The notes under the pieces: generated by a model
Seen by the model: the letters and a program-made list of their open reading frames with translations, nothing else
Database searches by the model: none
Told to the model about the DNA's origin: nothing
Shown here: positions 8,773 to 17,339 of the stretch, in pieces
How the letters are laid out: every line of letters begins with the position of its first letter
Position numbering within the stretch: the first letter of the stretch is position 1
Made by a program: the position numbers and the translations under genes
Origin: Microcoleus sp036705565
GTDB taxonomy: Bacteria > Cyanobacteriota > Cyanobacteriia > Cyanobacteriales > Microcoleaceae
Reading direction: 5' to 3' (one strand)
Assembly (NCBI GenBank): GCA_036705565.1
Contig: JAUBUY010000021.1
Length of the DNA: 64,000 nt

Positions 8773-8989
8773 GTAGGGTGCGTCAGTCCATAAGCGTTTC
8801 CCAAGTCCTGTAAGTATTCTAACTGACCACGAATTTCTTGAGGGTAGAAGCCCCCGGATTTATCCGTGGAATCAATCCAAAATCGAAAATCGAAAATCCT
8901 CAAGCCCCCGCATTTATCCGTGGGGTCAATCTAAAATCTAAAATCTAAAATCTAAAATCTAAAATCTAAAATCGATTGACGCACCCTAC
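8773..8989. repeat. nested repeat: 13-bp inverted ends enclosing composite repeat copy I
   Basis: GTAGGGTGCGTCA at 8773-8785 is repeated inverted and perfectly at 8977-8989. Inside lies composite repeat copy I (8824-8978): a TGACCACGAATTTC end, a hairpin-forming motif CCCCCGGATTTATCCGTGG, a short (GAAAATC) array, a second CCCCCGCATTTATCCGTGG motif and a run of (AAAATCT) heptamers ending at 8974. The same architecture recurs at 29546-29693 and 54075-54222. The motif resembles the right-end hairpins of IS200/IS605 elements (weak inference). Confidence 0.75.
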
Positions 8990-9114
8990 AAGGCTGAAAC
9001 TCACCACAGCAAAAGTTTTAGGAACCGGGGAAGCATGACCTATTTCAGGATATGTCGAAAAAAAGCTAAAATATCGATTAGTTTTCGTTGCACTTGTCAT
9101 GTCGGAGAGCAAAT

Positions 9115-10236
9115 ATGAATTCAGTTGAGGAGACCGAATTGTCACAAATCGTTGACTTGCCATTGATAGGGTCTGCTGAACAATATCTGTTCTCAGTCGA
9201 AGACAATCGAGAGCGTGCTGATAAGCTAAAAGAATTACTTGTCCCTAAGCTTAAAATAATCATTAAACAAGCTTGTGACCAAATTCACCAAGTTTATGGC
9301 ACAGATGTACTCTCAGATTGTCAGATATTGACTACACCATGGCACAGCCTTGTAGCCAAGAAAACCCGGCCCTTCAAAATAGCAACCGCTGGCTTGGCTA
9401 TAAAAGGAAAAGGTTGGTATTTCCAACAGAGATTCGAGTGTACTTCTTATAGTTTATTTGTGAATTTTTTTGGATTAAGAGGGCTAGAAAGCAATCCGAT
9501 TGTTCACGTTCTGAAAAACCATTTAGAAGATGTTACTAGGATTTTGAAGCATGGTATATATAATATTTCCTCTGATAATATTGCACCGGAAAAATATGGT
9601 AAGTTAAAGTATGATGAGTTCATTAACAAACTGCAATTAATTCATGAAGGAGGTAGGAATGGTACTTATATTCAGAGTCCATCCCTAGTTCTTCCTATTA
9701 AAGACCTAGATGCAGCTCAGCCAGTGATTGATAACTTTGTCGAAATCTTTGCTATCTTTCGTGCTGCAGCAAATGTGTTTCTTGGTGAGGAAGATCGTTT
9801 TGAGGACTACGTAAAATGTTTGTGGGATTGGCAAAGTCCGCTTCAGGTTCAGGAATCTGTAACTACTACTAGATTCTTTCCTGATGAAGTAGATTCAGTA
9901 CAAACATTTCGTGAGGGGGCAGTACGGCAAGTTTCAGTCAACGCCTATGAACGAGATCCTAAAGCGCGGCAAAAATGTATTGATTATTACGGTTCAAGTT
10001 GCTCTATTTGTGATTTCGATTTTGGCAGAGCTTTTGGGCAACGGGGAAAAGGTTTCATTCATGTTCATCATCTAAGACCCCTTTCAGAGATTGCAGAAGA
10101 GTATGAAATTGATCCTATAAAAGATTTGCGTCCTGTTTGTCCAAATTGTCACGCTATGATTCATCGTAGTTCACCACCATTAAGTCTTGAACAAATCAAG
10201 ATGTTGTTGAAGTCTGCTCGTGGTTCTACTATCTAA
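9115..10236 (+). CDS. HNH endonuclease with unknown N-terminal domain
   Basis: 373 residues from the ATG at 9115, which has GGAG seven bases upstream; a TTG-started frame nine codons longer is less likely. The last ~80 residues are an HNH nuclease domain of McrA type: zinc ligands CSIC (296-299) and CPNC (342-345), catalytic HVHHLRP (from 316) and the final HAMIH. The first ~230 residues are not recognised; they are lower in GC than neighbours and could be a DNA- or modification-recognition domain, as in type IV restriction enzymes (inference). No methylase or other restriction partner is adjacent. The atypical AT content and repeats on both sides suggest an acquired defence-type gene. Confidence 0.8.
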   Translation: MNSVEETELSQIVDLPLIGSAEQYLFSVEDNRERADKLKELLVPKLKIIIKQACDQIHQVYGTDVLSDCQILTTPWHSLVAKKTRPFKIATAGLAIKGKGWYFQQRFECTSYSLFVNFFGLRGLESNPIVHVLKNHLEDVTRILKHGIYNISSDNIAPEKYGKLKYDEFINKLQLIHEGGRNGTYIQSPSLVLPIKDLDAAQPVIDNFVEIFAIFRAAANVFLGEEDRFEDYVKCLWDWQSPLQVQESVTTTRFFPDEVDSVQTFREGAVRQVSVNAYERDPKARQKCIDYYGSSCSICDFDFGRAFGQRGKGFIHVHHLRPLSEIAEEYEIDPIKDLRPVCPNCHAMIHRSSPPLSLEQIKMLLKSARGSTI

Positions 10237-10242
10237 TATGTG

Positions 10243-10306
10243 GGGCTTGCTGAATAAGCCGATCGCAAACCCAGACCACGCAATATGCGGTATATTCAGC
10301 AAACCC
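10243..10306. repeat. 64-bp mini inverted-repeat element
   Basis: GGGCTTGCTGAATA at 10243-10256 matches the reverse complement of 10293-10306 at 13 of 14 bases. The element lies 6 bp after the HNH stop codon. It could be a MITE remnant or the terminator of that gene. Confidence 0.55.
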
Positions 10307-10352
10307 TAATTACTATCAACGGGGTTTTAAACCCAGTTTTCTAATAAAATGC

Positions 10353-10889
10353 CTACTGTCGGCGAATCATAGCCATCACAGCATCAACCGTAAGTTCCGG
10401 GAGAATACCTAAAACTGGTAAAATATCTGCACCCGAACAGATTATAGGTAGCTCCTCACCCTGCCATACCCAAACTTGTTGGTGAGAGATATCGATTAGC
10501 CATGCTAATTGCGTGCCGTTAATGAGGCAGTGGAGGATCTTATTCTGCAATTTTAAAGTGCTTTGATCCAGCGATCGAATTTCAATTAACCAATCCGGTG
10601 CGCCGTTAAGTGGTCCGTCTTCATCGGTAAGCCGATCGCCTGCTACAATCGCTATATCTGGTACTGGCGAGTAGGGAAGTACCAAGCAACGCAACTCTGG
10701 TATCGCTTCAAATCGATCAGTCCGATCGTTGATATAGTTAACCAAGTTGTGTTGCAGTCGCGAATGAAAAAGGGTTGGCATAGTTTTTTGAACCGCTCGT
10801 CCCAGAATAAATTCCCATGCAGGCGAGGATTCAATATCCGGTTGAGCGAGGAAGTCTGTTAGTGAAAGTGTTGCGATCGACTCAATCAT
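10353..10889 (-). CDS. Uma2 family (DUF820) putative nuclease
   Basis: A 178-aa member of the Uma2/DUF820 family, greatly expanded in cyanobacteria and predicted to have a PD-(D/E)XK restriction-endonuclease fold. Family features seen: the N-terminal SLTDFLAQPDIESSPAWEFILGRAVQK segment, PVPDIAIV, then the predicted active-site part APDWLIEIRSLDQSTLKLQNKI (D, E and K residues) and NGTQLAWLIDISHQQVWVW. Biological role unknown; such genes are usually solitary and sometimes lie near transposable elements, as here beside a mini inverted repeat. It is downstream of fusA on the same strand but separated by a hairpin, so it is probably independent. Confidence 0.88.
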   Translation of the reverse strand: MIESIATLSLTDFLAQPDIESSPAWEFILGRAVQKTMPTLFHSRLQHNLVNYINDRTDRFEAIPELRCLVLPYSPVPDIAIVAGDRLTDEDGPLNGAPDWLIEIRSLDQSTLKLQNKILHCLINGTQLAWLIDISHQQVWVWQGEELPIICSGADILPVLGILPELTVDAVMAMIRRQ

Positions 10890-10929
10890 ATTTTTTTGTC
10901 GAACCTCACTGTACTTATTATCTAGATTA

Positions 10930-10961
10930 AATCCCCGACTTCGTAGAAGTTGTCGGGGATT
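10930..10961 (-). terminator. hairpin downstream of fusA
   Basis: AATCCCCGAC (10930-10939) pairs with GTCGGGGATT (10952-10961). It lies about 50 bp past the fusA stop; the following T-run is weak, so it may be a dispersed palindrome acting as a terminator. Confidence 0.45.
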
Positions 10962-11012
10962 GAATTGTTCTGTTTGACTCCAGATAGCACCTACCGGGAG
11001 TCAAAAGCACTA

Positions 11013-13097
11013 CTACTTCGCAGCTTGACGCTCTTTTGCCGCTTTGATCACTTCTTCAGCGATGTTATTCGGACAAGGAGCATAGTGCGAGAAGGACATT
11101 GAGAACTGTCCGCGCCCAGAGGTCATAGTACGCAAGTCGCTAATGTAACCAAACATTTCGCTCAACGGTACATCTGCCTTGATCCGCGCTCCTGTCTGGC
11201 TTGTTTCTTGAGATTTCATCATCCCCCGGCGGCGGTTGAGGTCGCCGATCACGTCGCCCATGTAATCATCTGGAGTGAATACATCGACATTCATAATCGG
11301 TTCGAGCAACTGAGGCCCCGCTTTCGGCAGAGACTGACGATAGGCCGCTTTGGCAGCAATTTCAAAAGCCATTGCTGACGAGTCAACGGGGTGGAAACCG
11401 CCTTCTAGAAGGGTGAATTTCAAGTCCAAGCAGGGGAATCCGGCCAAGACGCCTTTGTCGATGCAGCTTTCAAAGCCTTTTTCGACCGCTGGCCAATATT
11501 CTCTCGGCACGCTACCACCGGTCACTTTTGACTCAAACTGGAAGCCGCTTCCAACCTCACCAGGCTCGATCACATAGCCAATTTTGGCAAATTGACCGGA
11601 ACCACCTGATTGCTTTTTGTGGGTGTATTCGTCTTCGAGGCGCTTGGTAATCGACTCGCGGTAGGCTACCTGCGGTTCGCCGACTTCTACTTCGATGCCG
11701 TGGGTGCGCTTGAGAATGTCTACTTTGATGTCGAGGTGTAACTCGCCCATCCCCTTGAGAATCGTTTCGCCACTTTCTTGATCCGTCACCATGTGGAAGG
11801 AAGGGTCTTCTTGCACCATCTTGGTGAGGGCTGCTCCCATTTTTTCTTCGCCGCCTTTTTGTTTCGGTTTGACCGAAATCGAAATAACGGGATCGGGGAA
11901 TACCATCGGCTCTAGGGTTGCGGGATTTTTGGGGTCGCAGATGGTGTGTCCGGTGCGGACGTTTTTCATACCGACGATCGCCACAATGTCCCCTGCTTGG
12001 GCCGATTCAATTTCTTCGCGAGAGTTGGCGTGCATTTCCACCAAACGACTGATGCGCTCGGTTTTGCCTGTGGCGGTGTTGAGTACGGTGTCGCCCTTGG
12101 ACAGAGTACCGGAGTACAAGCGTGTGAAGGTTAGAGCGCCGTAGCGATCGTCCATGATCTTAAACGCGAGTGCCCGCAATGGCCTGTTGGGATCGACGAT
12201 CGCAAACTCGCCGGTTTCCTCGCCATCGAGATCGACTTCTGGCTGCGGTGTGACTTCCATCGGGTTTGGTAGGTAGTCAACTACGGCATCGAGAACCAAC
12301 TGCACGCCTTTGTTTTTAAACGATGAGCCGCAGTAGGTGGGGAAAAATGCCCGATCGCGAGTACCTTTGCGAATGCAGCGCTTGAGGTCGTCGAGGCTCG
12401 GCTCGTTGCCTTCGAGATACTGTTCCATCACAGTGTCGTCTTGCTCGACGGCCAGTTCGATCAACTTTTCGCGCCAAGTTTCGACATCATCCACCATATC
12501 GGCGGGAACATCTTTAATTTGATAGTTCAGGGGATCGCCGGAATCATCCCAGATCCAGGCTTTGCGGGTCAGCAAATCGACTACGCCGCAAAACTTTTCT
12601 TCTATGCCGATCGGCAATACCATTACCATCGGTTTAGCGCCGAGGATTTTATCAACTTGCTGGACAACGCGGTAAAAATCTGCACCGGTGCGATCGAGCT
12701 TGTTGATGTAGATGACGCGAGCGACTTTGGAATCGTTAGCGTAGCGCCAGTTGGTTTCAGATTGCGGTTCAACTCCACCCGAACCGCAGAACACACCAAT
12801 GCCACCATCGAGAACCTTCAAAGAACGGTAAACCTCGATCGTAAAATCGACGTGTCCGGGAGTATCGATGATGTTGAGCTGATGCTCGTTCCAGAAGCAG
12901 GTGGTAGCAGCGGATTGAATCGTAATACCGCGCTCTTGCTCCTGTTCCATGAAGTCAGTAGTCGCCGCGCCTTCGTGAACTTCACCGATTTTGTGGATTT
13001 TACCCGTCAGTTTCAGGATTCTTTCAGTTGTGGTGGTCTTGCCAGCATCTACGTGGGCGAAGATGCCGATATTTCGATAACGAGTGAGATCTTTCAT
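11013..13097 (-). CDS. fusA: translation elongation factor G, stand-alone paralogue
   Basis: A 694-aa GTPase of full EF-G length; EF-G drives tRNA-mRNA translocation on the ribosome. G-domain motifs: AHVDAGKTTTTER (from residue 14), RGITI, DTPGHVDF, NKLD. Domains II-V follow, with GGSGQFAKIGYVIEPGE (domain IV) and GGFHPVDSS near the C-terminus. It does not lie in the rpsL-rpsG-fusA-tuf operon, where the main bacterial EF-G gene usually sits. The N-terminus MKDLTRYRNIGIFAHVDAG and the GIGVFCGSGGVEPQSETNWRYAND segment resemble the second cyanobacterial EF-G type (from memory). It may therefore be a paralogue rather than the housekeeping copy. Transcribed alone. Confidence 0.92.
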   Translation of the reverse strand: MKDLTRYRNIGIFAHVDAGKTTTTERILKLTGKIHKIGEVHEGAATTDFMEQEQERGITIQSAATTCFWNEHQLNIIDTPGHVDFTIEVYRSLKVLDGGIGVFCGSGGVEPQSETNWRYANDSKVARVIYINKLDRTGADFYRVVQQVDKILGAKPMVMVLPIGIEEKFCGVVDLLTRKAWIWDDSGDPLNYQIKDVPADMVDDVETWREKLIELAVEQDDTVMEQYLEGNEPSLDDLKRCIRKGTRDRAFFPTYCGSSFKNKGVQLVLDAVVDYLPNPMEVTPQPEVDLDGEETGEFAIVDPNRPLRALAFKIMDDRYGALTFTRLYSGTLSKGDTVLNTATGKTERISRLVEMHANSREEIESAQAGDIVAIVGMKNVRTGHTICDPKNPATLEPMVFPDPVISISVKPKQKGGEEKMGAALTKMVQEDPSFHMVTDQESGETILKGMGELHLDIKVDILKRTHGIEVEVGEPQVAYRESITKRLEDEYTHKKQSGGSGQFAKIGYVIEPGEVGSGFQFESKVTGGSVPREYWPAVEKGFESCIDKGVLAGFPCLDLKFTLLEGGFHPVDSSAMAFEIAAKAAYRQSLPKAGPQLLEPIMNVDVFTPDDYMGDVIGDLNRRRGMMKSQETSQTGARIKADVPLSEMFGYISDLRTMTSGRGQFSMSFSHYAPCPNNIAEEVIKAAKERQAAK

Positions 13098-13653
13098 AAA
13101 TTAGTGTTGAGATTAAATGCGACGAACCGTCGGCGACCACCTGCAAGCGTGACAAGCGAGGAATCAATGTTGCCTGGTAAGGCCAGTACAGGCCGGATTT
13201 CCTTTTTCCTGTTTCTGGCAGGACTATCTTAATTTTGACACTTCTCCGTCATTCCTGCGAAGGATTCTTGGTTTAATAAGAGCCCCAAGCCTGACAACTC
13301 ATAAAAATACCCTAGACCAAGGGAAAAATCGTCTCCGAAAGTAGGTTGGGTTGAGGCACTCCTACCCAACAACTTCGTGTTTTTGACGTTTCGCTCAACC
13401 TGATATTTTGCAGCAGTCTCAGCAAAAAAGTATAAACCGCGTTTCCTGACAAAAAACCTAGGATTTTACGTGAGTTTATGGGAAGAAAACCGATTTCTTA
13501 CATTACTGACATTAAATAAGTAGGTGCAAATAAACCTCCCTGTGGGGAGGAGGGGGGCTGAGTGCAGCAATAAACTGGCAGCTTTGATATATCTTTGCTT
13601 AACCGGCCACTACAAAATATTATTAAAAACCCCGTTGCTGCGTTCAAAACACT
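13098..13653. other. spacer upstream of fusA and downstream of recG
   Basis: 556 bp with no credible gene. It should contain the fusA promoter next to 13098. A dispersed repeat with the common motif TAGGTTGGGTTGAGG...CCCAAC occupies about 13341-13373. Nothing else is recognised. Confidence 0.4.
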
Positions 13654-16161
13654 CTAAGTCAAAATCGACCCACTCATCATCCGCTGATATCTCCGCTCCA
13701 ATTCATCCCGCACCACCGGCCATTGATTCAAACTTTCATCATTCTCAATTACCATTTGAGCCGCCGCCCTCGCCAACTCCAAAACCTCCTGATCCTCCAC
13801 CAAACTCGCCAAAGCAAAATCCGGCAAACCCGACTGCCGAGTTCCCAAAACCTGACCAGGCCCGCGCAATCTCATGTCCATTTCCGCAATAAAAAAGCCA
13901 TCTTGAGATTGTTCTAAAACCTTCATTCTCTGCATAGCTTCCGCCGTTTTGGAACCGGGCATTAACAAACAATAAGAACGGTTGCTGCCCCGACCAACTC
14001 TACCCCGCAACTGGTGCAGTTGCGACAGTCCAAAACGCTCAGAATTTTCAATCAGCATTACCGTGGCATTCGGCACGTCTACTCCCACCTCGACGACAGT
14101 AGTAGATACTAAAATATCCGTTTCTTTGTCCCGAAACTTAGAAATTGCGTCATCTTTGTCGGCACTGCTCATTCTCCCGTGGAGCAAACCCACCTTAAAC
14201 TCAGGAAAGACACTTTTTTCAAGTTTCTCTTTTTCCTCAATTGCCGATCGCACATCCAACTTTTCCGACTCCTCCACCAGCGGTAGCACCACATAAACTT
14301 GACGCCCGCTCGCCACTTCCCGCCGAATCAAATCGTAAGCTTGGATTCGTTCTTTGGCAGACAGTACAGTGGTTTGAATCGCCTGCCTACCGGGGGGAAG
14401 TTCATCAATTTGACTCACATCTAAATCCCCGTGCAGCGTCAGCGCCAGCGTTCGGGGAATGGGAGTTGCCGTCATCGTCAAAACGTGGGGAGCTTCGCCT
14501 TTTTGCTGCAATTTAGCGCGCTGCTGCACACCGAATCTGTGCTGTTCGTCAATTACCGCCAAACCCAATTTATGGAAATTCACTGTATCTTGAATCAGCG
14601 CGTGAGTTCCCACTAAAACAGGTAATTCTCCGGTTTCTAATTGGTTGTGAATTTCGCGGCGCTTGGCTACTTTTGTGGAACCAGTTAACAGTTCGACAGA
14701 CAAGTGCATCAAGTTAAACCAACCTACCAATTTGCGGTAATGCTGTTCTGCTAAAACTTCTGTCGGCGCCATTAAAGCGGCTTGATAGCCGGATTGAATT
14801 GCTGCTAGCATTGCCACGACAGCTACTACGGTTTTGCCAGCACCGACATCGCCTTGCACTAATCTGTTCATCGGTTGCGATGAAGCTAAATCGTTGAGGA
14901 TGTCATTGATGACTCTTTCCTGAGCATTAGTCAAGGCAAAAGGCAAGATTTCATAAAAATGTTCGATCAATTTGCCAGTAGGAAGGATGACTGCACTAGC
15001 TTGAGCTTTTCTTTGGGTTTGGCGGCGCTTTAAAAGTCCTAATTGCAGGTAGAAAAATTCGTCAAAAACTAAGCGACGGCGGGCGGCGGCCAAACAATCT
15101 CGATCGAGCGGAAAGTGAATATTAGTCACGGCATCGGCTAAACCCATTAAACCGTAACGCTCGCGCAAATCCTCTGGTAGCGATTCTGGCAACATTTTCG
15201 CCGCCGGCATTGCAGCCAAAATCGATCGCCTCACCGAACCGGCATCCACCCCTTCCGTCAGCGGATAAACTGGTATCAGGCGGCCGACTTTCATTGATTC
15301 GATCGCACCGCCGGAGTCGTCTAATACTTCTAACTCAGGATTTTCTAAAGTAATTCCATATTTACCCTGCTTCACCAACCCCGAAGCTGCCAGCACTGCA
15401 CCAGTACAATACTCGCGCTTTTTGAATTCTTGCCAACCGCGATTGCTGTAGCGAGGGCCTGCAAAAAAACGACTAATTTTTATCTCTCCGGTGCGGTCTT
15501 TTAAAATTACTTCTAATATGGTTAATTTCTTATTCTTCGGACTAGAAAAGCAATTGCATCGCTTTACTTCGGCGATTAAAGTGACAGTTTCCCCAGCTAC
15601 TAGCTCGCGAATTTGTACTTGCTTTGCATAGTCGATGTGATTGCGGGGATAGTAGTAAAGCAAGTCATATACAGTGTATAAACCAAGTTTGACCAAGCGG
15701 TTGCCGTTGGCAGGGCCGATGCCGGTGACGCGGGTTAACTGTTGGTCAAGAGTCAGGCTTGGTGGTGCGGCGGCTGTACTCAGGGGTGCTGTTCGGGGAA
15801 CGGAAACTGCCGGGGCGGTTGGTTGGGGAGCGTTTGCGGGTCTGACTTGTGCTACTTGTTCTTGCTGGTGGCGAGTTTCTTGTTCCCAAACTTGCTCCAT
15901 TTGTCTGAGGAAACTCACCGTAATGGCGATCGAATGTTGGCGCTGTTCGAGATCCTTCTGAGGGTAGATGTCAAATTCAGCGGCTAGTTGTCTGGCTCGC
16001 TCGCGCGCCGAAGCCGCCACAGAACCTGCCAACTGTCTCAAACTCAGGCCCAGAAACTCGCTGAAGCGGTATTGACTGCCTTGGATGTCGTTAAATCCGC
16101 GATCGGCTTCTACTGAAAGAGCTTTTTGCAATCGCTGCCATTCGGGTTGATTATTAGTCAT
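13654..16161 (-). CDS. recG: ATP-dependent DNA helicase RecG
   Basis: An 835-aa branch-migrating helicase that remodels stalled forks and Holliday junctions. An N-terminal extension of ~150 residues typical of cyanobacterial RecG comes first (part Gln/Ala/Pro-rich), then the wedge/OB domain starting around LTRVTGIGPANGNRLVKLG and YYYPRNHIDY, then the helicase core: Walker A GDVGAGKT, motif II DEQHRFG (DEQH, as in RecG), TMTATPIPRT, and motif VI QLRGRVGRG. The C-terminal QSGLPDF region is also typical. The ATG at 16161 is embedded in an AGTCATT heptamer array, which encodes the first residues (MTNN), and no separate Shine-Dalgarno is present; the true start could be slightly downstream. Confidence 0.95.
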   Translation of the reverse strand: MTNNQPEWQRLQKALSVEADRGFNDIQGSQYRFSEFLGLSLRQLAGSVAASARERARQLAAEFDIYPQKDLEQRQHSIAITVSFLRQMEQVWEQETRHQQEQVAQVRPANAPQPTAPAVSVPRTAPLSTAAAPPSLTLDQQLTRVTGIGPANGNRLVKLGLYTVYDLLYYYPRNHIDYAKQVQIRELVAGETVTLIAEVKRCNCFSSPKNKKLTILEVILKDRTGEIKISRFFAGPRYSNRGWQEFKKREYCTGAVLAASGLVKQGKYGITLENPELEVLDDSGGAIESMKVGRLIPVYPLTEGVDAGSVRRSILAAMPAAKMLPESLPEDLRERYGLMGLADAVTNIHFPLDRDCLAAARRRLVFDEFFYLQLGLLKRRQTQRKAQASAVILPTGKLIEHFYEILPFALTNAQERVINDILNDLASSQPMNRLVQGDVGAGKTVVAVVAMLAAIQSGYQAALMAPTEVLAEQHYRKLVGWFNLMHLSVELLTGSTKVAKRREIHNQLETGELPVLVGTHALIQDTVNFHKLGLAVIDEQHRFGVQQRAKLQQKGEAPHVLTMTATPIPRTLALTLHGDLDVSQIDELPPGRQAIQTTVLSAKERIQAYDLIRREVASGRQVYVVLPLVEESEKLDVRSAIEEKEKLEKSVFPEFKVGLLHGRMSSADKDDAISKFRDKETDILVSTTVVEVGVDVPNATVMLIENSERFGLSQLHQLRGRVGRGSNRSYCLLMPGSKTAEAMQRMKVLEQSQDGFFIAEMDMRLRGPGQVLGTRQSGLPDFALASLVEDQEVLELARAAAQMVIENDESLNQWPVVRDELERRYQRMMSGSILT

Positions 16162-16388
16162 CAGTCATTAGTTATTAGTCATTAGTTATTAGTCATTAGT
16201 CATTGGTCATTGGTCATTAGTCATTAGTGGTTAGTCATTAGTTATTAATCATAGCTCAAGAATTCCCGACAATTACCTACGGACAACTGACAACTGTCAA
16301 CTGACAACTGTCAACTGACAACTGTCAACTGACAACTGTCAACTGTCAACTGACAACTGTCAACTGTCAACTGACAACTAACAACTGA
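16151..16388. repeat. two heptamer repeat arrays filling a whole spacer
   Basis: From 16151 to about 16252 the sequence is a degenerate array of the 7-mer AGTCATT/AGTTATT. From about 16282 to 16388 it is an array of CAACTGT/CAACTGA heptamers. Together they occupy nearly all of the spacer between the acidic-protein gene and recG, and the first one runs into the recG start codon. They belong to the short tandemly repeated repetitive (STRR) heptamers known from filamentous cyanobacteria. Confidence 0.9.
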
Positions 16389-17318
16389 CTAATCTTCAAA
16401 CCAACTCGATCGCCAAGCCGACTCAGCCTCCACCACAGCAAGTTCCCGCTGCTTTTTCTGGTAATCGCGGCCCAGCGAGTTCAACTTGACAGACAGGTTA
16501 CGAATTTGCTGGCGCCAAGCCGAGGTTCCCGCATCGGCAAACTCTATTTCCGACAGCCGCAGTTTAATCGCTGTAATGTGCAGTGCCCTACTACCAAAGG
16601 TTGCTGCCGCCAATTTGCGCGATGCTGATGAGGCATCGGTTTCAATAATTATGTTTAATAAGTTAGGCGGCCCGGCAACACTATCGCCGGAGGATTCAGC
16701 AGCAGAAGCAGCTTCTAGAACCGGTTCTGGTAATTGACTCGGCAAGATTCCCGACTGTTGCAGCAAGCGGTTGGTGTCGCGAGAAAGCAGCTTGAGTATA
16801 TGGACGATCGACTTTTCAATACTATTTTGCCAGCGTGCCAAACTTTCCGGGGAATTGGCATTTGGCAATTGATAATTTGCCAATGAAAATAGATAGTTAA
16901 TCGCGGAAACTTGGTTTTTTTCCTTTTCGTCTTCTTCGTCTTCCTCTTCTTCCTCTTCGTCTTTGTCGAAGTCGTCTTCCTCTTCCTCTTCGTCTTCCTC
17001 TTCCTCTATTTCTTCCTCTATTTCTTCCTCTGTTTCTGATTCAGTCACCAGCGATCGCAATTTTTCCTCCGACGCCGCAGCCAAAGCCTTTACAGACTGC
17101 TGCATTTTTTGCCGCCCATCGAAGGACAACTTAAGAAACGACTCCGGTACTGCTTGAGTGCAAAGGTGATAGCAAGCCAAAATTAACTGCTGTCGCACCG
17201 CTTGTCCCAACGCAGTTAAATAACCATCGTAGGTACTGCGAAACTCCATATTCAAGGCTGCTAAAGCCTCTTCGAGTCCTGCCAAATCTTGCTCTATTCT
17301 CTCTCTTGGTCGCACCAT
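16389..17318 (-). CDS. hypothetical protein with long acidic low-complexity segment, 309 aa
   Basis: I do not recognise the family. Residues 1-92 are helical (MVRPRERIEQDLAGLEEALAAL..., KMQQSVKALAAASEEKLRSL). A segment at about 93-135 is almost only Glu/Asp with a few Lys (runs such as EEEDEEEEEDD). Residues 140-309 return to a helical fold with NYLFSLANYQLPNANSPESLARWQNSIEKSIVHILKLLSRDTNRLLQ. No signal peptide. The acidic tract is coded by a near-pure purine GAA/GAG/GAC run (coding strand), a slippage-prone sequence whose length may vary among strains. It is on the same strand as recG, but the spacer is all repeats. It is conserved-looking at both ends, so probably a real cyanobacterial gene of unknown role. 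Confidence 0.7.
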   Translation of the reverse strand: MVRPRERIEQDLAGLEEALAALNMEFRSTYDGYLTALGQAVRQQLILACYHLCTQAVPESFLKLSFDGRQKMQQSVKALAAASEEKLRSLVTESETEEEIEEEIEEEEDEEEEEDDFDKDEEEEEEDEEDEKEKNQVSAINYLFSLANYQLPNANSPESLARWQNSIEKSIVHILKLLSRDTNRLLQQSGILPSQLPEPVLEAASAAESSGDSVAGPPNLLNIIIETDASSASRKLAAATFGSRALHITAIKLRLSEIEFADAGTSAWRQQIRNLSVKLNSLGRDYQKKQRELAVVEAESAWRSSWFED

Positions 17319-17339
17319 ATCTCTCGTATAAAATTAAAA

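Noticed and set aside
8849..8923. Intact IS200/IS605 element
   Set aside because: Only hairpin-like motifs are present; there is no tnpA or tnpB coding sequence.
12441..13232. 263-aa plus-strand frame over fusA
   Set aside because: Antisense shadow of the EF-G gene, no family features, and fusA is certain.
16282..16388. Possible CRISPR array
   Set aside because: The regularity comes from a 7-bp unit without spacers; no repeat of 24-40 bp with unique spacers and no cas genes.
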